Both the position numbers and the translations under genes were made by a program. Shown piece by piece: positions 52,647 through 61,479 of a DNA stretch of 64,000 nt. The DNA comes from CAVQEK01 sp964596645 (GTDB lineage Bacteria > Bacteroidota > Bacteroidia > Cytophagales > Cyclobacteriaceae), in contig CAZQVB010000021.1 of the NCBI GenBank assembly GCA_964596645.1, positions 17,441-81,440 of the forward strand, written 5' to 3'. The number at the start of each line of letters is the position of its first letter. Within the stretch, counting starts at the first letter, position 1. The notes under the pieces were generated by a model. That model searched no databases. It was not told where the DNA came from and saw nothing but the letters and a program-made list of their open reading frames with translations.

Positions 52647-54781
52647 AATTCACTCGTCCAGCTGATGTCGTCTTTCACTGCCTTCAGCGTCAGTGGACTA
52701 TCCAGTTCTATAGTCGTTTTGTCACCTGGGAGCAGGTTCAGATAGTTGCGCGAAAAGTTCGTCTTGCCAGACTTGCTCTGGAGCAATAGTCTGTGGGCCG
52801 ATGCTTCGCTGCGCACATGCAGGTACAACCGGCCATTTTCTATGATGTAGTCCAGCGATAGATTAGGTTTGGGAAAAGATAGTTTATCGGGGTTGCGGAA
52901 AAAGGCCCTGTCGCTGGCCAGCACACTATCTTTGGCGGTGATTCGTGCGGCTATAAAGTGCTCAGCGGGTTCTATGTTTTTCTTGATCTCTTTCAACTGC
53001 TCCGCATACAGCAGCTCAGTCGCACCAGCCGGCAGAGTCAGATTCAGCTTCTTTTGGTGCTCTACCTTTCCACTCAGGTCCATCAGGTGCACCTCCAACT
53101 GTGCCTTCAGTTTTCCCTTGCCATCGTGCAGGGCATACACCTTCACTGAGTCGGCGGTAAGCTGTATGGACAGTAGAACAGGAGCTAAGGCTTGCTGCAC
53201 AGCGAAATATGCCGCTTTCTTTCTTCTTTGAAAATCGAGCAGCGAGGTGGCAATGGCAGGATGGGTATCGTTAAGTCTATCCAGCACCAGTCCACGACTC
53301 AGCGGGCTTTGCAGCCTGGCGCGTCCAATAGCTTCCATGAGCTGTGCGGCTTGTGTCCGCTGAGTTTTCTCAATGTATGCGTTTTTGTCGGGAGCTTTAC
53401 GCCATTGCGCCGCATAGTCTTTGTATTCGCTGCTGTGCACCGTGAGCATTTCGGCTATGGCCTCAGCCGGCACATTCTCGCCTTCCATCATTGGCATTGA
53501 TGCTCTGGCATCTAAAAGTTGTATGGCGCCGATGGCAGATGCGGTGGTGTTCAGTTTTATATGTGATAAATAAGGGACGATCCATGCTTTCTGATCCTTC
53601 GGGATTTGTCGCGCCGAAGCGGTTTGTTCACCATGCCAGTATGAGAACAGTAAAGCCAGGCTGGGGTGATGCTGCAAGGCGCCAAATTCCAAGGTTTCGT
53701 TTTGATCGAGTTGTTGCCACACCAGCAAGCCGTATCGATCGCACAATGTGTACAACAATTCGGGCTTTTTCGCCGATGACCGCAAGATGATCGTGTTGAA
53801 GCCGGCCATCAGGGCATCTTGCACCAGCGATTCGTACTGAGGCTGGCAGTCGTTGGTGAGGCATAGCGGCTCTTCAAAAACAACGCCTTTGGTATAAAAA
53901 GCCTCTTCGTTGATCATAATAGAAAAAAGAGAATCGCTGTTCTGCATCAATTGTACACTGCGCAGGCCCACGGGCAGAGTATCCACCGAAGGTGTGAAGT
54001 CTTCACCACTCAAATGTGCCGAAAGCGTGTATATTTTTTGCGCGCCTTCACCAGCGGGCCACCAGCGCTCCGGTTTGTCAATGAGGATGTCGTAGTGCAA
54101 ATCGGACGTACCGTGTCCGATCATCACACGGGTGCTGAATACCGTATGGCCATCTATATCAAAAGTCAATTCTCCGTATTGCGTTTTGGCCGATGCCACA
54201 CGCGCCTGTACACTAAGCCTGGCCTCTTCTCCGCTCAGGTGCATGCCCAGAAGAGAGACATCACGCACCAGGGCGCCGGACCAGCCCTGCAGGTATATGT
54301 GCCCAAGCAGGCCGGCCAATGGCTCCTCTTGTGCCTCGGAACTGTGAAAAACAAGTAAAATTTCATTGTCTTTCGGCTTTACATTGTGACCCACGCTGTA
54401 GGTGCCGTCTCTGGTTTTGAGCACATCCACCGCCTCGTTATTGATGTAGATCTCTACGGCCGATTGGGCACCGCGCACCACCAGCTCTAGTTGCTGATGT
54501 GCAAACAGCCCCGGCTCCACATCAAAGTTGATGGCGTACTCCCAGTCGGCAGAACCCACTTTAGTGTCGTCACTGCTGCCCAACCACGGATGTACGATCT
54601 CGCCCAGGTTGAACAAATCGGACACCAACGCTCCCGGCCTTGAGGCATGCATCCACGTGTCGGTACCGGCCATGCGAAAGCGCCAGCCGTAATCCAACGG
54701 CTGTGTAATGACTTGCGCTCGTGCATGTTGCACGCAAACCACACATCCAAAGAGCAATAGAAGCATGAGGGAGTATTTCAT
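52643..54781 (-). CDS. GH2-family glycosidase-like protein, probably catalytically degenerate
   Basis: Exported protein of 712 residues with a signal peptide (ARAQ, cut near 23) and the GH2 architecture of beta-mannosidases: jelly-roll (about 28-175, DYGWRFRM), immunoglobulin-like domain (about 180-280, ERWWPAGEG), then a barrel beginning LFSIMINEEAFYTKGV. The barrel is short and divergent. The acid/base motif expected as HPSI-LWCGNNE reads HHPSLALLFSYWHGEQ (371-386), and no SEFG nucleophile motif is found; the best local match is LLDARASMP (422-430). The protein may be an inactive binding protein or an unusual enzyme. It follows the DUF6807 gene on the same strand (87-base gap). Confidence 0.78.
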   Translation of the reverse strand: MKYSLMLLLLFGCVVCVQHARAQVITQPLDYGWRFRMAGTDTWMHASRPGALVSDLFNLGEIVHPWLGSSDDTKVGSADWEYAINFDVEPGLFAHQQLELVVRGAQSAVEIYINNEAVDVLKTRDGTYSVGHNVKPKDNEILLVFHSSEAQEEPLAGLLGHIYLQGWSGALVRDVSLLGMHLSGEEARLSVQARVASAKTQYGELTFDIDGHTVFSTRVMIGHGTSDLHYDILIDKPERWWPAGEGAQKIYTLSAHLSGEDFTPSVDTLPVGLRSVQLMQNSDSLFSIMINEEAFYTKGVVFEEPLCLTNDCQPQYESLVQDALMAGFNTIILRSSAKKPELLYTLCDRYGLLVWQQLDQNETLEFGALQHHPSLALLFSYWHGEQTASARQIPKDQKAWIVPYLSHIKLNTTASAIGAIQLLDARASMPMMEGENVPAEAIAEMLTVHSSEYKDYAAQWRKAPDKNAYIEKTQRTQAAQLMEAIGRARLQSPLSRGLVLDRLNDTHPAIATSLLDFQRRKKAAYFAVQQALAPVLLSIQLTADSVKVYALHDGKGKLKAQLEVHLMDLSGKVEHQKKLNLTLPAGATELLYAEQLKEIKKNIEPAEHFIAARITAKDSVLASDRAFFRNPDKLSFPKPNLSLDYIIENGRLYLHVRSEASAHRLLLQSKSGKTNFSRNYLNLLPGDKTTIELDSPLTLKAVKDDISWTSEL

Positions 54782-54868
54782 ATATGTCTTGGGTTTTTTA
54801 GCATTAAGTATGTTGCAGCAGCAAAGGATAAAGCAATGGCAAACGGCGCAAGAACAGCAATCTGGTCG

Positions 54869-56125
54869 TCATTTTAATACACGCCGGATAATTGGAGGCC
54901 GGGCAAATGCCTGCCATGCCTGTTGGGCTTCATTCGGCGATATGGCGCCATCGTACACCAGCATGCGGTATTTAAGTACATATCGCTGGCCGGGCCGCAT
55001 GACCCAGTCGCTTTCCTGTGCCGGATTAAAATTGATAAACACATTTTCTTCGCCTTCGTTGGCACCGACCGGCCATATACGTAGCAATTCAGGATAATCA
55101 TGGTTGGCAGGATGCGTCATAAAAACTATGCCGCTGGTACCGGCTTCTGTGGGGCCCCGCACGTCGATCCAGCGGGCACGGGTAGCGTTGGCGGTTTCTT
55201 TGTCCTTGCCCTCAGAAGTGCGCAGTTGTGTATTTCCATCGTGCCAGCTAGCTGTGGCTCTATAGCCAAAACCCTGATAGCGATAGGCTTTAACCGTAAA
55301 AACTGAATCGGTTGCGGGATGATAGGTGGTGGTGAAATCGACGATAAAAACGGGTCGGCTGCCGATGTTGGCGTCAAAAACTTTGACGTCCCACACTTCT
55401 GTGAGTGGTTTTTTAAAGCCTTCCGGAGCTTTACCATTCAGATCAATGTACTCGTGCACCGCCCGAAAGGCGCCAAATAAGTTGCCTTTCGTGGCCGACG
55501 TCAGTGCCACAGGCTTCACGGTGCCTTCACCCTTGTACAAATTCCAAAAGTCAATCTCCCGGCCTTCAAATTCCGCCTTCGTCCAGGGGTTCCAAACGCC
55601 TACATGGTGATAGTGGTCTGGGGGCTGTATGCGCGTAAGTGCAGCGCCGGAAGGGCTGTAGAGTGGGTGGATAAAGCCTCCACGGGTGTACAATTGAGAA
55701 ACGCCGGCCGGAGGATCAATCTCCTCAAACTGGTAGGTGAGCACGGGTTGCTCGGCAGACAAGAAAGTGAGTTGACCACCTGACAAAGAATAAGAAATGG
55801 GCTGCACAGCAGGTGTGATGCTTGCGTGAGGGGTAAAAAGCAATTGAAAGCGACGAACAGCGACGGGCGATGGCGCCATACGCCACCACAGTCGCGGAGG
55901 ATCGCCTGGTTCTATCTGGAAAGCAACCGGGTTTGTGGTATTTCTTGTTTTCTCCACCAGTCGCACGCGTCCCGACAACGAATCGGCCCAAATTCCTTCC
56001 AGGCTGGTCTGCACCAGGGTTTCCTGTTCACCACTTTCCATGACTTCAAATTCTGCGATGACCGGCTGGCCAGATGTGAAAAGGGATAGAATGCACAATA
56101 TGAAGAGCAAAGAAAATCTGGTCAT
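54869..56125 (-). CDS. DUF6807 (PmoA-like) family exported protein
   Basis: Protein of 418 residues with a signal peptide (SLFTSGQ, about 20). The core matches the DUF6807 family, sometimes annotated as methane oxygenase PmoA although unrelated to methane oxidation: YTRGGFIHPLYSPSGAALTRI, then PPDHYHHVGVWNPWT and a C-terminal PANHDYPELLRIWPVG. The His-rich DHYHHVGVW suggests metal or substrate binding. Homologues occur in Bacteroidota and Planctomycetota with glycoside-degrading genes, as here with the GH2 protein downstream. The reaction is unknown. A candidate -7 box (TAAATTTG, minus strand) is at 56191-56198. Confidence 0.85.
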   Translation of the reverse strand: MTRFSLLFILCILSLFTSGQPVIAEFEVMESGEQETLVQTSLEGIWADSLSGRVRLVEKTRNTTNPVAFQIEPGDPPRLWWRMAPSPVAVRRFQLLFTPHASITPAVQPISYSLSGGQLTFLSAEQPVLTYQFEEIDPPAGVSQLYTRGGFIHPLYSPSGAALTRIQPPDHYHHVGVWNPWTKAEFEGREIDFWNLYKGEGTVKPVALTSATKGNLFGAFRAVHEYIDLNGKAPEGFKKPLTEVWDVKVFDANIGSRPVFIVDFTTTYHPATDSVFTVKAYRYQGFGYRATASWHDGNTQLRTSEGKDKETANATRARWIDVRGPTEAGTSGIVFMTHPANHDYPELLRIWPVGANEGEENVFINFNPAQESDWVMRPGQRYVLKYRMLVYDGAISPNEAQQAWQAFARPPIIRRVLK

Positions 56126-56517
56126 GGTCGCTGTTTATTTTGTTTTTTCAAAAGGGCTGCAATTCAGCCAGCGTGACTTATAAAGCGCGGCAAATTTATA
56201 CATTTATTCATCACAGCCATGTGAGGCATAGCCCATGCCAGTGGGCTTTCGCATCCTGTCACAACGCCGGGTCTGTCGCTTGGCGTCACGCCCATGCAGG
56301 CTCCAAAGCCAGATGACGGCCGATCCGAACTTGAACCCATTGGTCTGCCTTTGAGCAATAGGCAGGTCATGGGATGAAGAAATCAAAATACTTTATGTCA
56401 ATCTGGCCGGCCAGCTACCGGCTGCTGCACAGCACTATTGCAGTTGATTCATTTTACCATTTCTTTGTATACAATTTTCACATTAGAAAATATGTTTTGG
56501 CAGTAAAGCACGTCATC
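56126..56517. other. Intergenic region between divergent DUF6807 and small exported protein genes
   Basis: About 390 bases without a credible gene. A -7-like TAAATTTG on the minus strand at 56191-56198 could serve the DUF6807-GH2 pair, without a clear -33. The middle part (56215-56370) is GC-richer than the edges and has no recognisable structure. An in-frame ATG at 56374 precedes the 56518 gene but would add 48 residues that do not look like a signal peptide. Confidence 0.45.
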
Positions 56518-57069
56518 ATGAAGCATCTGCTCACATTATTTTTCACCCTTTGTACCCTGAGTGTGTACGCGCAACAGGGGCAGTCTTTTCCGGCTCTTTC
56601 TGCCGTCACTATTACAGATGAAGCCGTAGAGCTGCCCAGCGCCACAATGGGCAAATACACGCTGCTGGGCATGGCGTTTTCCAAAAAATCGGAGGATGCG
56701 CTGGAGGGATGGTTCACACCGGTTTTTGAAACCTTTATAGGTGATAAGAAAAGTACCAATCCGCTGGAGCGTATGTTCAGTGAGTTCAGCTACGACATTC
56801 ACCTGTACTTCATTCCCATGTTTACCGGCATCAACACGCCGGCGGCATCGGCAGCAAGAAAGAAAGCGCTGAAAGAGCTTGATGAACGACTGCACCCTTA
56901 CGTTCTTTTTTATAAAGGATCGCTAAAACCTTATCGCGATGCGTTGAACATGCAGGCCAAAGATGAGCCCTATTTCTTTCTGCTCGATGAAAATGGAAAG
57001 ATCGTATACGCCACGTCGGGCAATTATTCCCCTCAAAAGTTAGCACAGATCCAGGAGGCAATTCCGTAG
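56518..57069 (+). CDS. Exported thioredoxin-fold-like protein of unknown function
   Basis: Protein of 183 residues from the ATG at 56518, which directly precedes a signal peptide (MKHLLTLFFTLCTLSVYAQ). The mature part has the layout of a thioredoxin-like domain: a strand KYTLLGMAFSKKSEDALEGW in the position of the catalytic strand and helix, but with no CxxC, and a late strand pair PYFFLLDENGKIVYATSGNY typical of TlpA/peroxiredoxin relatives. It resembles the mitochondrial ATP10-like group in outline. It is probably not a redox enzyme, as no cysteine remains in the mature sequence. No operon partner. Confidence 0.6.
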   Translation: MKHLLTLFFTLCTLSVYAQQGQSFPALSAVTITDEAVELPSATMGKYTLLGMAFSKKSEDALEGWFTPVFETFIGDKKSTNPLERMFSEFSYDIHLYFIPMFTGINTPAASAARKKALKELDERLHPYVLFYKGSLKPYRDALNMQAKDEPYFFLLDENGKIVYATSGNYSPQKLAQIQEAIP

Positions 57070-57252
57070 CGGAGGGAGCACACCCATTTATGTTGAATAT
57101 TTTCCACACTCCTTCTACGCATTCCTTTCACATGCTGTGCAAATCATTGAAATTTTCTGATCAGATAGGATAAATGGTGTCAGGTGCAATAATTGTAATG
57201 TCGGTGCTGTCACGATACCTATATTTTTCCTGATCATTTTTTTGAAGCTCCT

Positions 57253-58353
57253 ATGCGTCCTAAGGCTAAAGAAATCATCCTCTACACCGCTCTTCTTATT
57301 ATTGGTGTCTATTTCCTGATATTGGGCCTGCATACCGCACGCTCCTTCTTGGTCCCGATCTTCATAGCCGTACTACTGGCCCTGGTGATGCTGCCTGTAA
57401 CGCAAAAATTGGAGTCGTGGCGTGTACCCAAAGGACTGTCCGTGCTTATTTCCGATCTGCTTATTCTAGGCTTTTGTGTGGGGCTAATGTTTGTACTCGG
57501 CGCCAAACTCAATACCATGGCCGAAGACTGGCCCCAGTACGAAAAGCAGTTGAAGCCACGCCTGGAGCAGGTGCAGCAATTCGTCCAAAACAAGACCGGT
57601 ATAAGCCCCAATGAGCAGGAGAAAAAAATTAAGGATTCTATTCAGAAGAACGGCTCAAAAGCTTCTGCTTTCTTTGGCTCTTTTCTCACCGGCTTTCTCA
57701 CTGCCGCCGGCAATTTCTTGCTGGTGTTCATTTACATCTTCTTTTTTCTTTTCTACAGGAAGAAATTTAAAAGATCCATTCTCAAGTTTATACCCAGCGA
57801 TCATCAGGACAAAGGCGAGGAAATTTTGCACAACTTTGGCAGAGTGAGTCAGAGCTACCTGTTTGGCCGGTTTTTGCTCATCGTTATACTTGCTGTGCTC
57901 TATGCCATAGGCCTTAGTCTGTCGGGTATAGAGCAGGCCATACTCATAGCCATCATTGCTGCTGTGCTTTCGCTCATACCGTACATCGGCAATATGATCG
58001 GGGTGGTACTTGCCGTGGTGCTGGGTGCCCTCACCAGCGACGACGTAGGGTCGGCACTCATTGGCATTGCCATCACATTCACCATTGCACAATTTGTAGA
58101 GAGCTACATATTGGAGCCTTATGTGGTGGGTCAGCAGGTAGACTTAAACCCTGTGCTGACGATTTTGGGTGTAGTGGCCGGCAGTGCGGTCTGGGGCGTT
58201 GCAGGCATGATCATCGCCATACCAGTGATGGGCATCATCAAAGTAGTGTGCGACCAGATCGACGTGCTCAGGCCCATCGGCTATCTGCTGGGCGAAGAAG
58301 GCATTGAAGAAAGCAAAGGGCTTACGGACAGGGTGAAGAGATGGTTTTCTTAA
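57253..58353 (+). CDS. AI-2E family (PerM-like) membrane transporter
   Basis: Integral membrane protein of 366 residues with about eight helices. The order is two N-terminal helices, a cytoplasmic amphipathic segment (about 80-140, MAEDWPQYEKQLKPRLEQ), and then the conserved C-terminal helix block with LSLIPYIGNMIGVVLAVVLG and VESYILEPYVVGQQVDLNPV. These are the hallmark motifs of the AI-2E exporter/PerM superfamily. Members export autoinducer-2 or act as ion or antiporter channels. The substrate cannot be assigned, because no luxS or related gene is near. A weak -7 TATATTTT is at 57220-57227. Confidence 0.9.
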   Translation: MRPKAKEIILYTALLIIGVYFLILGLHTARSFLVPIFIAVLLALVMLPVTQKLESWRVPKGLSVLISDLLILGFCVGLMFVLGAKLNTMAEDWPQYEKQLKPRLEQVQQFVQNKTGISPNEQEKKIKDSIQKNGSKASAFFGSFLTGFLTAAGNFLLVFIYIFFFLFYRKKFKRSILKFIPSDHQDKGEEILHNFGRVSQSYLFGRFLLIVILAVLYAIGLSLSGIEQAILIAIIAAVLSLIPYIGNMIGVVLAVVLGALTSDDVGSALIGIAITFTIAQFVESYILEPYVVGQQVDLNPVLTILGVVAGSAVWGVAGMIIAIPVMGIIKVVCDQIDVLRPIGYLLGEEGIEESKGLTDRVKRWFS

Positions 58354-58545
58354 ACCATAGCTTAACTCATCAATAATTATTTTCCAACCGCAATATTCAG
58401 CCTGAGCTACTTCTCATATGCTCCCTCAATATTTCTATTGATCATTCTGCGTGATGGCCATTGGCGTTGGCGGCCTTTTGCCAATCATTTGTGACAAGCT
58501 TATTTCTTGTTAGACTAATGAGGCGCGTTGGTACTAGGCTCTTTG

Positions 58546-59109
58546 CTATTTAGTCAGTTTTCTTGTTTCTTCCTCAGTCGATCCATTGTACTTAGGTACG
58601 GGTCTACTTTTTACTCCCTCTTCTGTTTTTACTACACCATTTTCTCTGATGTCGTTAATCAACCATTGCATTTCCATGATTTCCCTGCGTTGGGCTCGAA
58701 TAATTTCGTCAGCGAGTTTTTTCACCCTTATATCTTTTATCTGGGCGCGATCACTTGTTAAAATTGCAATTGAATGATGGGGAATCATACCCTCCATATA
58801 GTCCACATCCGAAACAGTTACCTGACTTCGGACAAGTGTGATGCCACCGGCTATGAGTACAATACCTAGAGAAATGACGGCAATATTTACGCTACGTTTC
58901 TTATACATATTGAGCATAAACAACAGCATGATTATAATCATAGATCCGGTCATAATTACTGTCATAAAAAGCCTTGTTTCACTAAACCAGAAATGATCAA
59001 TAATTTGATAGGAATGGGTATACATTAGAAAGAACATTGCTATCATAGCTGTAGCAATCATTGTGAAAAATTTTACATAATCACCTCCACTGTGTTGTTT
59101 TTTATCCAT
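58546..59109 (-). CDS. DUF305 membrane protein, last gene of the metal-efflux cluster
   Basis: Protein of 187 residues with three membrane helices (about 15-33, 43-65 and 72-90) and a C-terminal DUF305 ferritin-like helical domain. The domain has the metal-binding-type motif YMEGMIPHHSIAI and a late RAQRREIMEMQWLI, where His and Met residues could bind copper. DUF305 proteins often accompany copper-resistance genes. It lies 139 bases after cusB on the same strand, in more AT-rich sequence than the rest of the window, consistent with a transferred resistance module. Confidence 0.85.
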   Translation of the reverse strand: MDKKQHSGGDYVKFFTMIATAMIAMFFLMYTHSYQIIDHFWFSETRLFMTVIMTGSMIIIMLLFMLNMYKKRSVNIAVISLGIVLIAGGITLVRSQVTVSDVDYMEGMIPHHSIAILTSDRAQIKDIRVKKLADEIIRAQRREIMEMQWLINDIRENGVVKTEEGVKSRPVPKYNGSTEEETRKLTK

Positions 59110-59248
59110 TTTTGTAATTTTTATAGTGAATTATATTCTAAAATTTATTGTTGTTTAAAATCTTCTATAGAATAATTTATCTATTCTTTTGACATTGAAG
59201 GGTTGTCGGTGGATTTTTCCACCACCTGCCTTACAGCATTCATTCATT

Positions 59249-61021
59249 TTACTTGATAGTTTCCTGTACCCCCCCGCAAGTGAGCATCGATTCTCCGAAG
59301 TAGGGATTGCGGATTTCCTCTTCAGTACTTAACCAATTCGCGCCCTTATTATCGTCTGCCATTGGGCAAAACTGAACGTACAGTGTCTGATCCAATGGGT
59401 CAAAGGCTTTGGTCAAGTCAATCATTCCTTCAGATACCTGCTGAAATGCAGTTCGTAGTTCGGCTATCGTTTTTAGGTGCTGAACATGTTGCAGTGCATT
59501 TTTCAGGTCGCTGCTGTAGCTCATCCAGGCATCATGGGATGATCCCGTAAACATAGACATATTTACTTTTTCCAGAGCAGTTTTCAATGCACCCGCGGCG
59601 CTCTGAGCAGCAGCCAAATCATCCTGTACTAATGCATCTTTAAATCTTAAGTACTCTGTGTAAAGGGGTTGCAATGCCTCTTTAGCCTTTTGGCTGATTG
59701 CCACCGATTCGACGGTCTTAGAACTTGCTGCGGAAGTCATCTCGTCACCTCCATGATCATGGCCGGTCATGGCCGGGCTTCCTTCCGGGTTCATCATGCT
59801 TGGCTTACCGGCGAGTTGTGCTGCTGCATCAATGCTGAAGGTGCCATTGACTGCTATTTCTTCACCCTCTTCCAGTCCACTCTCCACAATGAAGCTGTCA
59901 ACTAAACCAGGCCCAAGCGTCACCGCTCGCATTAAGAAGCTTACTCCACTACCTGTAGTATTTTTCACATAAACTACCGACCGTGTGCCCGTCCACATGA
60001 CTGCAGTTTTTGGAACTACCACGTTGTTTGACTTTTTAGGAAGGGTCGCCTCAACCGTCCCGGAGACAAACATCTCCGGTTTTAAGATAAGCCCTCTGTT
60101 GGGAACCTCTACCCTAGCCTGGGCAACTCTTGTTTCAGGATCAATCACAGGATCAAGAAAGGTAATTTTACCTTCATAAGTCTCTCCAGGCAGTGAGGCC
60201 ACCGTAAAGTTTACCTGATCACCCTTTTCGATCCAGGGAATCTCCGACTCATATACATCAAACAATACCCATACTCTTGAAAGGTCGGCGATCTCATAAA
60301 TGGCCTCTCCCCTCCGGATATAATCACCCCGGTTGACCATTTTTTCAGTGACATAGCCCGAAACATCAGCTTGCACAGCAAATTCCTCTTTCGGTGTACC
60401 CGCTTTGAGTATTTGCTCGATCTGGCTTTCAGTAAATTTCCAGTTTTTGAGCTTTTCTTTGGCAGCGTTAAACAATTGTGGCTGCGTCTCCTTTATTTTT
60501 TGTGCTTCAAACAATTCCGCCTGTGCGGTAAGCAAATCCGGAGAGTATATAGAGGCAATGGCCTGCCCTTTCCTGACAAACTCACCGGTGAAATTGACCA
60601 TCAGCTTTTCAATCCTGCCCGGTATATGAGAAGATTGAGAAAAAACAAGCCTCTCATCTTCCTGCACCTTTCCGTTCAACCTCACCGTCTTCACCGGATC
60701 CATGGTGCCTACAGTGGCTGTTCTTATATCAGCCAGTTGCATTGCCGTTGGAGACATACTAACAGCCATCGGGTCTAGCTCCTCACCATCATCAGTATCC
60801 ATTGGTATCAAATCCATACCACAAATAGGACAGTCACCTGGCTCACTCTGACGAATCTGAGGGTGCATAGAACAGGTCCAAACGGCTGATGTGCTGATGG
60901 GCTGTTTGTCAAATAAATTACTGTGTTGATTGGCTGATGGCTTCATTAACCAACCAATGAAGGCACCTACCAGTAGTGTTGTGCCAATCAAGACAAATTT
61001 ATTTTTGAATATCTTTTTCAT
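59249..61021 (-). CDS. cusB: Heavy-metal efflux RND adaptor (CusB-like) with N-terminal metal-binding and C-terminal DUF3347 domains
   Basis: Periplasmic adaptor of 590 residues, started at 61021 (MKKIFKNKF); the frame runs on to 61150 inside the upstream gene. One membrane anchor (about 8-26) is followed by a heavy-metal-binding domain with C50-SMH53 and C64-PI-C67-GM. The barrel-sandwich and beta-barrel domains of CusB span about 85-410 (IEKLMVNFTGEFVRKGQ, GDYIRRGEAIYEI). A DUF3347 domain (about 440-590) ends with FCPMADDNKGANWLS and MLTCGG. It bridges CusA and the outer membrane channel and may hand over copper. The ATGA overlap with the four-helix-bundle gene couples their translation. 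Confidence 0.93.
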   Translation of the reverse strand: MKKIFKNKFVLIGTTLLVGAFIGWLMKPSANQHSNLFDKQPISTSAVWTCSMHPQIRQSEPGDCPICGMDLIPMDTDDGEELDPMAVSMSPTAMQLADIRTATVGTMDPVKTVRLNGKVQEDERLVFSQSSHIPGRIEKLMVNFTGEFVRKGQAIASIYSPDLLTAQAELFEAQKIKETQPQLFNAAKEKLKNWKFTESQIEQILKAGTPKEEFAVQADVSGYVTEKMVNRGDYIRRGEAIYEIADLSRVWVLFDVYESEIPWIEKGDQVNFTVASLPGETYEGKITFLDPVIDPETRVAQARVEVPNRGLILKPEMFVSGTVEATLPKKSNNVVVPKTAVMWTGTRSVVYVKNTTGSGVSFLMRAVTLGPGLVDSFIVESGLEEGEEIAVNGTFSIDAAAQLAGKPSMMNPEGSPAMTGHDHGGDEMTSAASSKTVESVAISQKAKEALQPLYTEYLRFKDALVQDDLAAAQSAAGALKTALEKVNMSMFTGSSHDAWMSYSSDLKNALQHVQHLKTIAELRTAFQQVSEGMIDLTKAFDPLDQTLYVQFCPMADDNKGANWLSTEEEIRNPYFGESMLTCGGVQETIK

Positions 61022-61377
61022 AGTCGTTTCGTGTTCATTTTTGATTTGGAAATGATAACGCTCAGGAGCTTTTGAATAGAAAGTAATAAGGCTTTCATTT
61101 CTGCTGGAGGTGTCGGATAGCTTTTTGCCCTTTCGCACAGTAAAAGCCAATATTCAGTTTCTTCAGCTTCTTTATGTGAGATTTTTAGCTTGTGGATAAA
61201 GTCAGCTTTGCTTTCGCCACGTTGTGCTTCTCTAATGTTGGCGCCAATGCTTGTTCCGGATTTTAACAACTGACGGGCGATTACGTATTTCCTATTGGTT
61301 CCCAGTAGTTCAGAATATTCAATGATGAGTAAAGCAAACTCAAAGCTTATCAGAAGTGCCTCATTTCTACTTTTCAT
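61018..61377 (-). CDS. Four-helix-bundle (S23/IVS-type) protein inside the efflux operon
   Basis: Helical protein of 119 residues of the family first known from intervening sequences in 23S rRNA genes: LISFEFALLIIEYSELL, then RQLLKSGTSIGANIREAQRG (the family hallmark), and HKEAEETEYWLLL. It is not in an rRNA gene but sits between the outer membrane factor and cusB, overlapping cusB by 4 bases (ATGA). The family includes Avd-like accessory proteins and free-standing members of unknown role. It has no signal peptide, so it stays in the cytoplasm, and a direct part in efflux is doubtful. Confidence 0.85.
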   Translation of the reverse strand: MKSRNEALLISFEFALLIIEYSELLGTNRKYVIARQLLKSGTSIGANIREAQRGESKADFIHKLKISHKEAEETEYWLLLCERAKSYPTPPAEMKALLLSIQKLLSVIISKSKMNTKRL

Positions 61378-61431
61378 TTTTTTTATGTTTAACTATTACA
61401 ATAATTTTTCCTAGCCCAACTTAAAGCAGCA

Positions 61432-61479
61432 AACCAACCCATCAACACATCATCACACCAACCCATCAGCACATCAATT
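61432..61479. repeat. Degenerate octamer repeat abutting the outer-membrane-factor stop codon
   Basis: Six consecutive 8-bp units: AACCAACC, CATCAACA, CATCATCA, CACCAACC, CATCAGCA, CATCAATT; the first three and last three also form a 24-bp repeat. The TGA stop of the leftward gene (61474-61476) lies in the last unit. It has the same placement as the repeats at 444, 8804 and 52489. Confidence 0.6.

Noticed and set aside
59209..59224. Hairpin GGTGG/CCACC after cusB as terminator
   Set aside because: The stem is 5 bp and no T run follows it on the minus strand, so I did not list it.
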